64,000 bases of DNA from CBDFHC01 sp965247585 (lineage in GTDB: Bacteria; Chloroflexota; Dehalococcoidia; Lucifugimonadales; GCA-2712585), in assembly GCA_965247585.1 (NCBI GenBank), contig CBDFHC010000002.1, positions 310,001 to 374,000 on the forward strand. The letters are read 5' to 3'. Positions 15,482 to 22,409 of the stretch are shown here, in pieces. Made by a program: the position numbers and the translations under genes. The notes below the pieces were generated by a model, which saw only the letters and a list, made by a program, of their open reading frames with translations, made no database searches and was not told where the DNA came from. Position 1 is the first letter of the stretch. Each line of letters begins with the position of its first letter.

Positions 15482-15948
15482 TGGCTGGTCTCCTTTGCAA
15501 CAGGATGGCCCCACTGGGCATCTTCGTAGCCCGCAACCCGGGTCCAGGCTAGCTTCCGAAGAACGTCTAGGAACGCCTTGGCGCTGCTGGTAGCCCATCC
15601 GGGATGCTCACAGCTCTGGTACTCGTAACAGTCCGTCGCCTTGAGTATCTGGGCCGGTTTCCATATGTAGCCTACCGTGGTGTCCTCGTGGAAGTAGACA
15701 TAGCCGCTCTCGTTGGCCGGACCAGGCAGGCCCTCATGCCTAGAGTCACTGTACCTGTACGCCACGGAAGCGATGTTTTCGTCCCAGAGCATCTGGCCGA
15801 TCTCGCTACCGTTACGGTCGTCCAGCCAGTGGCTCTCGCCTTCGTGGTACCAGCGCATTTTGTGGCCCTGGTGGTTCTGGAACGCAGCCTCAAGTCCCGA
15901 CTGGACTAGGTACTGGATGGTATCCCGGTCTACGATGTATGCGCTCAT
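15463..15948 (-). CDS. Conserved phage protein of unknown function
   Basis: A 161-residue protein beginning MSAYIVDRDTIQYLVQSG, a start I have seen on many phage hypotheticals. It contains SEIGQMLWDENIASVAYRYSD and a C-terminal CYEYQSCEHPGWATSSAKAF. No catalytic motif is evident. It overlaps the parB start by 19 bases, so the two are probably co-translated. Confidence 0.65.
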   Translation of the reverse strand: MSAYIVDRDTIQYLVQSGLEAAFQNHQGHKMRWYHEGESHWLDDRNGSEIGQMLWDENIASVAYRYSDSRHEGLPGPANESGYVYFHEDTTVGYIWKPAQILKATDCYEYQSCEHPGWATSSAKAFLDVLRKLAWTRVAGYEDAQWGHPVAKETSQWSRIL

Positions 15949-15954
15949 TTACGC

Positions 15955-16004
15955 CTCCTCCTTCTCAAGCTGGCTCATCAGCGGCGGGAGCCTGTCCCCG
16001 CCGC
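15955..16004 (-). repeat. Duplicated hairpin plus ribosome-site leader, copy 1
   Basis: About 50 bases nearly identical to 16503-16551, and partly repeated at 16215-16240. On the minus strand it reads a GGCGGGGACAGGCTCCCGCC hairpin and then AGCCAGCTTGAGAAGGAGGAGG, that is, a stem followed by a strong ribosome site. It also encodes the last residues of the 81-residue gene. Confidence 0.8.
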
Positions 16005-16210
16005 TCGCGGAGTTCCCGGTAGAATTCCTGGACGTATTTCCGGTAATCATTCAAGCTGCCCAGGACCTGGTCATCCAGGGCGATCCGGTTGCTGACGCTG
16101 ATCCCGTCGCTGGTCTCCATGACGATTTGGTAGCCGTCGTGGCTGGCATAGACTCCGTCACCGATGTAGCGATTGCTGGGCCGGTTGGGGTCATTGTGCT
16201 GGGTTGTCAT
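15965..16210 (-). CDS. Conserved small phage protein (NRYIGDGVYASHDGYQ family)
   Basis: An 81-residue protein starting MTTQHNDPNRPSNRYIGDG. The segment RYIGDGVYASHDGYQIVM is widely conserved in small proteins of phages and bacteria of unknown role. The last residues (RRGQAPAADEPA) are encoded within the duplicated leader repeat, so the stop and the following ribosome site may have been copied together. Confidence 0.65.
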   Translation of the reverse strand: MTTQHNDPNRPSNRYIGDGVYASHDGYQIVMETSDGISVSNRIALDDQVLGSLNDYRKYVQEFYRELRERRGQAPAADEPA

Positions 16211-16248
16211 CGGTCCTCTCCTTCTCAGGCTGGCTCATCAGTTGCCCC

Positions 16249-16494
16249 CTAGATGCCGTAGTTGGCATCCGCCCAAGCCCTGGCCCGGCCCTCGGCGGTG
16301 TACCTTGCATGGCCTTCGGAGTCCATCCAATTCTGGAGGTCCATCGCCTGATCGGCCAGTTGGCCGAGGTGGTGTATCGCCTGATCAAAGGTCTCCTGGC
16401 CACCCTCGTCTAGGGCCGAGAGCACCCCGGATCGGGCTTCCTTTAAGTGTCCTGCCATGGTGTCCAACGCAGTCGTCGCTTCGCTCATCTTCAT
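16249..16494 (-). CDS. Small acidic helical phage protein
   Basis: An 81-residue protein from ATG 16494, chosen because AGGAGG lies 8 bases upstream (an ATG at 16527 is in frame but precedes that ribosome site). MKMSEATTALDTMAGHL to RARAWADANYGI is mostly helical. Its shape and GHARYTAEGRARAWADA end resemble the neighbouring 79-residue protein (ending FTARGRDEARAEACRSI), so the two may be distant paralogues. Confidence 0.55.
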   Translation of the reverse strand: MKMSEATTALDTMAGHLKEARSGVLSALDEGGQETFDQAIHHLGQLADQAMDLQNWMDSEGHARYTAEGRARAWADANYGI

Positions 16495-16502
16495 ATCCGG
16501 AA

Positions 16503-16551
16503 CCTCCTCCTTCTCAAGCTGGCTCATCGGCGGCGGGAGCCTGTCCCCGCC
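16503..16551 (-). repeat. Duplicated hairpin plus ribosome-site leader, copy 2
   Basis: Near-identical to 15955-16004, including the GGCGGGGACAGGCTCCCGCC stem and the AGAAGGAGGAGG ribosome site. It lies directly upstream of the start at 16494. Confidence 0.8.
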
Positions 16552-16576
16552 GGACCCGCCGTAGCGGGTTTCGCCT

Positions 16577-16840
16577 CTAGTCCTTCCCCCCTGCTAGCAA
16601 CCCTGTATCCCGCCTCAAAAGTGCGCTACATCGGCGACACCTGCCAGGTTCAGCTAGGAACCAAGGGACCAACGCTACTTCGCCGCCCCCGCGCAACTGT
16701 CGCCGGGAATAAACGTTCTTCCAACACATGCAGACTGATAGACCACAGCGGGTACGAGAATCACGGGGTATCGGAAGCACCTGCCCACCGTCACCTATGA
16801 TGGGGCCACCATACCAGTGTGCTTTCTCTGAGTTGGTCAT
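16577..16840 (-). CDS. Small cysteine-containing phage protein
   Basis: An 87-residue protein starting MTNSEKAHWYGGPIIGD. SRTRCGLSV and EPGRCRRCSALLRR place single and paired cysteines as in the many short phage proteins with a CG...C..C zinc-binding layout. AGGAGGGACGCAGAG precedes the start and is repeated before the next small gene. Confidence 0.55.
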   Translation of the reverse strand: MTNSEKAHWYGGPIIGDGGQVLPIPRDSRTRCGLSVCMCWKNVYSRRQLRGGGEVALVPWFLAEPGRCRRCSALLRRDTGLLAGGKD

Positions 16841-16853
16841 CTCTGCGTCCCTC

Positions 16854-17012
16854 CTATCTGTCTTTGCGGTTCTGCCAGACTAACTCCGTAACCTCAGCCC
16901 TGATGTCCGGCCTTGTTAGGAAGAGGTAAGCCAGGACTGCCTTGTCTTCATCGCCAGTCACTCTAATGCCCTTGGACTCCATCTCTTCTATTACTTCGGC
17001 TATGGTTGTCAT
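16854..17012 (-). CDS. Small unknown protein, 52 residues
   Basis: ATG 17012 is preceded by AGGAGGGACGCAGAG, the same leader as the gene at 16840. The product, MTTIAEVIEEMESKGIRV to LVWQNRKDR, is acidic and helical. It fills an otherwise empty gap, has good codon composition and ends 13 bases before the next start. No family recognised. Confidence 0.6.
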   Translation of the reverse strand: MTTIAEVIEEMESKGIRVTGDEDKAVLAYLFLTRPDIRAEVTELVWQNRKDR

Positions 17013-17075
17013 CTCTGCGTCCCTCCTATTTGCTATGTCTAACCAGTTTCGCTTTTCGCGGCCATGGCTTGCAGT

Positions 17076-17315
17076 CTAAATGGAGCGGCAGGCTTCAGCC
17101 CGCGCCTCGTCCCTTCCCCTGGCAGTAAAGAGAAGGTAGTCTTCTTCATCCAATGCCTCACGGAACTTTTCCGTCAGATCCAACAGGACATCGAGTCTGC
17201 TCACCGCGTCGTAGAACCTCGTATTTGACTCGATGGCGGTTAGACACTCTGTCCTAGCGCTCTCCAGTTGAGCCACCAGTTGGTCGAATCTTGCCAGTGT
17301 CTCTTTGGTCGTCAT
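17076..17315 (-). CDS. Small helical phage protein, 79 residues
   Basis: MTTKETLARFDQLVAQLES to RAEACRSI is a predicted coiled, acidic protein. Ribosome site GAGAAGGAGC lies before ATG 17315. The RLDVLLDLTEKFREALDEED middle and the C-terminal LLFTARGRDEARAEA resemble the 81-residue protein at 16249. Confidence 0.55.
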   Translation of the reverse strand: MTTKETLARFDQLVAQLESARTECLTAIESNTRFYDAVSRLDVLLDLTEKFREALDEEDYLLFTARGRDEARAEACRSI

Positions 17316-17340
17316 TGCGTGCTCCTTCTCTCTTAGTGCC

Positions 17341-17664
17341 CTAAAACAGGTCCTTTAGCTGCTCGTCCAGGGACCGCCCGTCGCCCACCGGGGCGGGCTC
17401 CTGGGGCTGTGGCTGGGCCTCTTTGTAGAGCTCCACCGCCAGCATGTGCTTGCACCACCCCTTGTGAACCTCCGAGCGGTACTGGGCATCCCGGCAGGTG
17501 CACTCCCCGTTGACCAGGTAGTAGCCACCCTTGCAAGCCAGAACCACGTACTGGCCGTCCTTGCCCACCACCGGAGATACATGCCCCTCTCCGACGATCT
17601 CCCTGGCCCTCTCGATCCTCTTGCTCAGCTCCTCGATCTGGGTGACTGGCGATATGGTTGTCAT
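17341..17664 (-). CDS. SWIM-type zinc-finger protein, copy 1
   Basis: About 107 residues from ATG 17664 (MTTISPVTQIEELSKRI); ATG 17700 is an in-frame alternative that would start a leaderless message. CKGGYYLVNGECTCRDA and HKGWCKHMLAVELY give the CxC...CxH arrangement of a SWIM domain, which binds zinc and usually DNA or protein. I prefer 17664 because the paralogue at 31175 starts at the matching point. It is divergent from the HTH gene at 17889. Confidence 0.7.
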   Translation of the reverse strand: MTTISPVTQIEELSKRIERAREIVGEGHVSPVVGKDGQYVVLACKGGYYLVNGECTCRDAQYRSEVHKGWCKHMLAVELYKEAQPQPQEPAPVGDGRSLDEQLKDLF

Positions 17665-17726
17665 GGTGGCTGCTTCTTTGTTGGTCTGGTTGGTTTCCAT
17701 GTGTATATACGATCAGATTTCATGAC

Positions 17727-17850
17727 GCTTGTCAAGTTATTTGGGCACGAATAAGTGAGATTGTCCTAGATTGCTAGCCTAGCTGTTTCACAGTTATTAC
17801 ACTCGTCAGGTTATTCGATCTAATGCTATCGACAATCGTCAGGTTATGTG
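17727..17850. promoter_or_regulatory. Divergent control region with three direct repeats
   Basis: Three 17-base copies of the pattern (C/T)TCGTCAGGTTAT-like lie at 17727, 17801 and 17834. The first overlaps a TTGACA -35 box (17735-17730, minus) for the SWIM gene and the third precedes the plus-strand HTH gene. They are likely binding sites of the HTH protein. Spacing of 74 and 33 bases is irregular. Confidence 0.5.
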
Positions 17851-17888
17851 ATACCCTAAAACCACAAACCTACTGAGGTCTAGATGAT

Positions 17889-18182
17889 GTGAACGAGATT
17901 CAAGAGCTACTCGACCTGCTAAGAGCCCATCGCTGGACCGACTCGGCCATCGCCGATGCCCTCGGCACTAGCAGACAGACCGTCTCCCAGTGGCGGGGAG
18001 GCCAGTCCTACCCCAGGTACCACAAGGCAATCAAGATAGCCTTAAGGAGCCTGATGCTGAGGGAGCCGCCCAAGGGCAGGCGGTACTCGAAAGAAGCCGT
18101 GGACACCTGGCAGCGGCAGGGACGCTACAGCGAGTCTAGGGCCAAGGGCAATGGTGAGGATGGGGAGACAGAGGGGTCCTAA
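17889..18182 (+). CDS. Helix-turn-helix DNA-binding protein
   Basis: A 97-residue protein on the strand opposite to its neighbours, starting at GTG 17889 after GAGG (the nearby ATG codons run into TGA). HRWTDSAIADALGTSRQTVSQWRGG is an HTH of the Cro/XRE or resolvase type. The C-terminus is basic, then acidic. Being isolated, divergent and next to repeated sites suggests a local repressor. Confidence 0.7.
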   Translation: MNEIQELLDLLRAHRWTDSAIADALGTSRQTVSQWRGGQSYPRYHKAIKIALRSLMLREPPKGRRYSKEAVDTWQRQGRYSESRAKGNGEDGETEGS

Positions 18183-18218
18183 ACTATTGTCCATCAATCC
18201 CTGGCCGCCTAGTACGGG

Positions 18219-18539
18219 TTAGTGCACGGCCCTTTCGATGGTTTCAACCAGCCATGCGTTGATGCTCTTGCCTTCTGCCTGGGCGGATGTACTGGCGGCC
18301 CGGTGAATCTTTGGGGGCATTCTGAGGTGCACCTTGCCGGAGAAGGGTTTGTCTGGCTCTTCCCCTCTTTCAGTGCACATGGCAAGATAATAGTCCATGG
18401 AGGCTTGGAATTCCCTTTCCAACTCTTCAACCGAAGCGCCCTCAAACGAAATGATATCTCGAATGTCTATCACTCTCCCGTGAAAGGCGTTGACGTCCTC
18501 TTCATAGGTAATCACAGCCTCATAGCCTTTGTATTTCAT
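18219..18539 (-). CDS. hicB: HicB-type antitoxin
   Basis: A 106-residue protein. MKYKGYEAVITYEEDVNAFHG to ISFEGASVEELEREFQASMD is the degenerate RNase H-like HicB domain. The C-terminal SGKVHLRMPPKIHRAAST to INAWLVETIERA is a ribbon-helix-helix DNA-binding segment. It overlaps hicA by 4 bases (ATGA), toxin first. It should neutralise HicA and repress the palindromic promoter upstream. Confidence 0.85.
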   Translation of the reverse strand: MKYKGYEAVITYEEDVNAFHGRVIDIRDIISFEGASVEELEREFQASMDYYLAMCTERGEEPDKPFSGKVHLRMPPKIHRAASTSAQAEGKSINAWLVETIERAVH

Positions 18540-18790
18540 GGCGTCACTCCTGCTTCAGTCAAGAAATCCCGAATATCTCCAACGGTAGCCCGACCAACTT
18601 CCGGCTGGGGGTGGGGCCGGTGCACCACAGCGCGGACTCCGTTTAGCTCAATTCCGACGCGAGAGCCCGACCCCTCCATAATGCCAGCACCGCAAGCCCA
18701 GAGCAACGACTCGATATCAGACCACCGTATGCCTGACTGGGTTGGCCGTTCAAAGATCAACTCCAGGGTCCGGCGGTGCTTTTTCCTCAT
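18536..18790 (-). CDS. hicA: HicA-family toxin
   Basis: An 84-residue protein. TLELIFERPTQSGIRWSDIE, then GSGSRVGIELNGVRAVVHRPH and VGDIRDFLTEAGV match the HicA-like family seen beside long HicB antitoxins. HicA toxins are small double-stranded RNA-binding-fold mRNA interferases. The RxxxxRPHP segment carries the histidine of the family. Its ATG lies 6 bases after the -10 box, so the message is probably leaderless, as for the other toxin in this prophage. Confidence 0.8.
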   Translation of the reverse strand: MRKKHRRTLELIFERPTQSGIRWSDIESLLWACGAGIMEGSGSRVGIELNGVRAVVHRPHPQPEVGRATVGDIRDFLTEAGVTP

Positions 18791-18796
18791 GCATAT

Positions 18797-18825
18797 ATGA
18801 TACCATATAATGGTATCGTAATCAA
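18797..18825 (-). promoter_or_regulatory. hicAB promoter with palindromic operator
   Basis: Minus strand: TTGATT (18825-18820), 17-base spacer, TATCAT (18802-18797). A perfect palindrome GATACCAT-ATA-ATGGTATC (18799-18817) fills the spacer and enters the -10 box. The -35 box overlaps the stop codon of the decayed gene fragment upstream. Confidence 0.85.
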
Positions 18826-18978
18826 GCGATCACAAACGCCGTTAGCAAGACCTGGACCACTGCCCCGACCCCTAGACCTATCACGAAGCCCTGTATGTCC
18901 CGGTACGCCTGGTCGTTGATCTCCTCGTCCTCGGTTACTTCATATTCGCCAGACGGCGCGTTCGAGTGCGGAGGTCAT
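18822..18978 (-). pseudogene. Chimeric, frameshifted fragment of a membrane protein gene
   Basis: ATG 18978 opens MTSALERAV, like the start of the next gene (MTSAIERAV), but stops after 12 codons. In the next frame the DNA continues SGEYEVTEDEEINDQAYRD and GFVIGLGVGAVVQVLLTAF, then stops. This second part is almost the C-terminal end of the 116-residue protein at 23691 (EVTEDQEINDQAYRD...). DNA similarity runs about 18841-18947 against 23732-23838. It is a duplicated piece joined out of frame. Confidence 0.75.
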
Positions 18979-19193
18979 GCCACCCACCTGAACAGCAGAA
19001 TGAAGGGCGCAAGAATGACCACAATGATCACCGCCGCTATCGCACCTACTCCAAGCAAGAATGCAGCCAGTGCCACTGTCCCAACACCTATCGATACTCC
19101 CAAGACCACCATCATGCTAACCGCCCGGCTAATAGTGCTCGTAGCGCAACGAAGGCCGGAGTTGCGGACGGCGCGCTCAATCGCGGAGGTCAT
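18975..19193 (-). CDS. Small membrane protein, 72 residues
   Basis: MTSAIERAVRNSGLRCATS precedes two hydrophobic spans (residues about 26-48 and 50-70, ending FILLFRWVA). It is coupled by ATGA to the methyltransferase fragment upstream and to the decayed gene downstream. No family recognised. Its first codons are duplicated at 18978. Confidence 0.55.
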   Translation of the reverse strand: MTSAIERAVRNSGLRCATSTISRAVSMMVVLGVSIGVGTVALAAFLLGVGAIAAVIIVVILAPFILLFRWVA

Positions 19194-20790
19194 AGCGCCT
19201 CCGCTGCCACGTTCAGGAGCGGCGCATCGCCGATAATGCGCTGGCGCGCCATGTCCACGTATTCAGGGTTTAGCTCGATCCCAATGAACGAGCGTCCATG
19301 GCGGAGTGCAACGATTCCTGTAGTTCCACTACCGCAGAAGGGGTCCAAGACTAGGGCGGGCACCGGCTCTGCGTCGTGGTCGCATGTGGGCTGCCAGCCG
19401 GTTGTTGTCCGAGTAGGCCGTCCGTCAGCCGAGAATACGCCGCGTTGTCCACGACCTAAATCATCGTGGTGATCGTGATACCCCTTGCCAAGACGCCCTT
19501 CTGCGTCTTCAACGGCCACCACCCGCTCCCACGGCGCACCGCACGTGGGTTGCCAGCCTAGGGTTTCAACGTGCGCCGCCCTTGACCCGCGTTGTGGCTG
19601 CCCAATTCTTGATTTGTTGTTCGTGCTAGGGCTGTGCCCCCGGATGGAATTAGAGTTTGGCCGTAATACAATTGGCTCACGTTCCACTACCCGCTCCCAA
19701 GGATCGCCAGTTACACCGCAGACGCCGTGCTCGCTGGTGCCAGCCAGGATGCACGGCTCGACTAGCTTCTCAGGATATGTCGCAAAGTGGGCGCCGCTGT
19801 ACGGCTGCGTGGCGATGCTCCAGACCGTGCGCTTGTTGGCACCCATCGCCTGCTGTTCTGCCTTGCTCATATGGTCCCAGCGGTCATTAAAGCCAGCGTG
19901 CCGGCGGGAGTGGCCGCGCTGCTTGTCGGTGCGTCGCCCAGTCGGCCCTGCTTCATGGCATAGGGTTTCCCATGATCTCCATTGCCGTACGATGAGTTTC
20001 GATCATAACGGGCAACTGAGTCATCATTGAGCGGTTCCCTGATGGCATCGGCATCGTAGAAATATTTGGCCGACTTTGTGAGCAGGAACACATACTCATG
20101 CGCCCGCGTGGGCCGGTCCGTCACGCTCTCGGGCATCGGATTCAACTTGTGCCACACAATGTCCGACCGCAGCCACCAGCCGTCGGCCTGTAGCGCAAAG
20201 GCCACGCGCCAGGGCAGGCCGATCAGGTCTTTGGGCTTGAGAACACTATCGCTGTAGGACTGCGGCGGGCGGCGGCCATTGTCAGCATAGGCCGGTCGGT
20301 CGAACCGCTCCGTTACTTTGGAACGCTGGCCGTTAGGCCCGCCTTGTCCACCATAGTTGCCCCAGGAGCCCCAATACGCATCCCCGAGATTAAGCCAAAG
20401 TTGCCCATCCTTCCGCAGCACCCGCCACACCTCGCGGAATACCTCAATAATGTGCTTGACGTAGAGGTCGACTGTCGGCTCAAGGCCCAGCGTGCCGAAC
20501 CATGCGCTGCAACGGGTACAGAAGGCGCTTACCCAGGATGGTCTACGTTCGTCGCCTGCCGGCGTACCTTCGAGTGTGGAACCACTCAAGCTCCCGCTCT
20601 GAGTCCGGCCTTTGACGCTGCGGCCCCATTCATGGTCGCAGTCCGGCTCGCCGCCCCAAACATGCCCAGGTAGCCCGTAGTCCCTAAGTCCCCAATACGG
20701 CGGACTCGTCACGACGCAGTGAACGGACTCCGGCTCCATGAGCCGTAGTTGCTCAATGACGTCACCCTGGCGGATGTCCCAGATCGGCAT
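19190..20790 (-). pseudogene. DNA N4-cytosine/N6-adenine methyltransferase, frameshifted
   Basis: The first frame (ATG 20790 to about 19940) has the target-base motif CVVTSPPYWGLRDYG, then VLRKDGQLWLNLGDAY and a RAHEYVFLLTKS strand. The second has VWSIATQPYSGAHFATYP, a zinc-finger-like gap, and the SAM loop LDPFCGSGTTGIVAL with IGIELNPEYVDMA. Together these are one beta-class methyltransferase. Past GRLG near 19937 the reading frame must shift by one base to read RRTDKQRGHSRRHAGFNDRWD, which joins the halves. CTGGGCGAC has three Gs where four restore the frame. A separate second start (ATG 19870) exists but would lack the conserved middle. Confidence 0.8.
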
Positions 20791-21050
20791 CACCGCGTCG
20801 TCTCCACGATCTCGTCCCGATGCGACGGACGCCCAGGGTCATATAGGGTCCATCCACACTGGATGCAGGACCATCCATCCCCCTTATCCCCGTTGCTGGG
20901 CCGAATACGCACTACGTTCAGAAGACCATCAGCACCACAGTGGCCACATCGCTCAGGCTTGGGCGCGCGGACCCAGGGCCTCTGGGGCGGGGCATACCCT
21001 TCTTCGCCCCGCTGCCGGTAGAATTCTGGAGAGAATCTAGCTCTGGCCAT
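20790..21050 (-). CDS. Zinc-ribbon protein, 86 residues
   Basis: MARARFSPEFYRQRGEE is followed by ERCGHCGADGLL and GWSCIQCGWTLYDPG, a CxxC...CxxC ribbon. Small proteins of this kind next to phage methyltransferases and nucleases probably bind DNA or partner proteins. It overlaps both neighbours by a few bases. Confidence 0.6.
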   Translation of the reverse strand: MARARFSPEFYRQRGEEGYAPPQRPWVRAPKPERCGHCGADGLLNVVRIRPSNGDKGDGWSCIQCGWTLYDPGRPSHRDEIVETTR

Positions 21051-21408
21051 TGTCTTCTCCTAACATCAACACCTCCATGATCTCGGCCCAATGTCTTGGC
21101 CGGCACAGGTAATATTCGACGCCCGGACACCCTTCCAAGGCGTCCTTCCAGTCCTTCTGGTTCGGTAGCGCCCGTCCGGTCCTGGGGCTGTATCGCCGTC
21201 TTGTATCCAATCGGCCCTTTTCGCTTTTGAGCTCCATGAAGATGACTCACGGCGCTCGCACCAGGAGCAGGTCCGGGACACCTGGCTCAGACCGCTGGGG
21301 TAGCGTCATGTGACTGACCATCCACCGGAACATCCGGGCGGCCCGGACAACCTGGGCCTGGAACTCCGTCTCGGTTATGGCAGCGTCGATGACCAAGCGG
21401 CCTAGCAT
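21037..21408 (-). pseudogene. VRR-NUC nuclease interrupted by an in-frame stop
   Basis: ATG 21408 (after GGAGGAGCTAG) gives MLGRLVIDAAITETEFQAQV, VRAARMFRWMVSH and SEPGVPDLLLVRAP, the first half of a VRR-NUC domain. The frame then meets TGA (21249-21247) and continues VIFMELKSEKGRL and EYYLCRPRHWAEIMEVL, the second half including the catalytic ELKSEKG. CGA to TGA, an Arg codon, is the simplest explanation. A remnant starting at ATG 21237 would lack the catalytic PDL acidic residue. Confidence 0.8.
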
Positions 21409-21411
21409 CGG

Positions 21412-21972
21412 CTAGCTCCTCCTCTCCGGCGGCATCCAGGGCCAGCCCAAGAGCCGGAAGACCGTCTCCTCATCAGGGCACTCGATCTCGGTACCCCCTT
21501 GGTCCGTCACCCCGCCGTAGGCATGGCCCCGCATCCCCAGCTCGCGGAATCGGGACATCATGCGAACGTTGAACTCCTTCGGCCCGGTCCTCACCACGAG
21601 GCTCATGCCCCAGTTCTTGATGGAGGAACTGAATACGTCAACTGGAATACCGTTGGGCACATGGACCAAGAGCTTGTTGTGCTCGCCGTAGCTGTACCGC
21701 CCCGACTTGTCCGCCCTTTTATTTAGAACCGACCCGTCCGCGACCAGCGCGTCGAGCTTCTTGTTTAGGAAGTACCGATTCGTGACCGCTCTGCCGAACA
21801 GGTCAGCGGTGCTCGTGACCTTCGAGGCGCAAAGCAACTCGATGTCTTTGACGTGGGGCTTCATGCGACGGATGGACCCTGCTACCGCGATCCGCTCACA
21901 GTGGGGAGCGAGCAGGCGCACGAGTTGATCCGCCACCTCTTTAGCTGACTCCAAGCCATATCGGTCGTTCAT
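21412..21972 (-). CDS. DNA polymerase beta-like nucleotidyltransferase
   Basis: A 186-residue protein. ERIAVAGSIRRMKPHVKDIELL is the palm-domain signature of the PolX / Pol beta group (GS.RR....KDIEL), with the acidic pair D-E. IPVDVFSSSIKNWGMSLVVRTG supplies the third acidic residue. It lacks the 8 kDa and fingers domains, so it is a stand-alone nucleotidyltransferase domain of the type phages carry, possibly for gap repair. It sits just before the broken VRR-NUC gene. Confidence 0.75.
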   Translation of the reverse strand: MNDRYGLESAKEVADQLVRLLAPHCERIAVAGSIRRMKPHVKDIELLCASKVTSTADLFGRAVTNRYFLNKKLDALVADGSVLNKRADKSGRYSYGEHNKLLVHVPNGIPVDVFSSSIKNWGMSLVVRTGPKEFNVRMMSRFRELGMRGHAYGGVTDQGGTEIECPDEETVFRLLGWPWMPPERRS

Positions 21973-21973
21973 C

Positions 21974-22120
21974 TCACTCTTTTCCCTCGCCGTTTTTCGA
22001 TTTCCGTTCGTTAGGGGACATAGGACATCCCCCCCTCCCCTCCACCCAGACGACCACCCGTCTATTGCCTCTACTCGCTAAGCGCGAGTTCCCTCGTTTG
22101 CTGTACATTTGAAGGGCCAT
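21974..22120 (-). CDS. Small basic protein, 48 residues
   Basis: ATG 22120 has an excellent ribosome site (AGGAGGGATAGTTG). MALQMYSKRGNSRLASRGN to KSKNGEGKE is rich in Arg, Ser and Gly. Its stop lies directly before the next start. No family recognised. The start signal is the main support. Confidence 0.5.
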   Translation of the reverse strand: MALQMYSKRGNSRLASRGNRRVVVWVEGRGGCPMSPNERKSKNGEGKE

Positions 22121-22343
22121 CAACTATCCCTCCTAACGGCGTCACTCACCGCCCTCATCCAGCCTCGCGGGTTGTCCGCAGCACCTTTGTTTACCCTCGC
22201 TATGTGCGTGCGATGGAGGGGCAGTTTTCACCCTCCCCCTAGACGGCGGCTCCCTAAGACAGGGAGCATGTAGGCGGTCTCGCCGGCTGGACAGAGTATC
22301 GGGAGGGCCGCCATTGATGTGCTTGGCCTTGCGAAAACAGAAG
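22121..22343 (-). other. Gap with hairpin and decayed coding remnant
   Basis: No convincing gene. A perfect hairpin GCTCCCT-AAGAC-AGGGAGC lies at 22249-22267. On the minus strand a short frame ending at the small gene reads ARVNKGAADNPRGWMRAVSD, protein-like but lacking a start codon, so it may be the remnant of a longer replication gene. Confidence 0.4.
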
Positions 22344-22409
22344 CTAGCTACGCTCCTTCAACGCCTGGTAATAGAACGTCACTATGAAGTCCTCTAGGGA
22401 TACAGGCAT
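22344..22409 (-). CDS. Possible 21-residue peptide gene
   Basis: The stop of the primase gene overlaps an ATG as TGATG, opening MPVSLEDFIVTFYYQALKERS. The coupling is like that of the real neighbours, but such a short frame is weak evidence. Confidence 0.3.
   Translation of the reverse strand: MPVSLEDFIVTFYYQALKERS

Noticed and set aside
21247..21249. Selenocysteine at the TGA in the VRR-NUC gene
   Set aside because: The replaced residue is expected to be Arg, not Cys, and no suitable hairpin follows.
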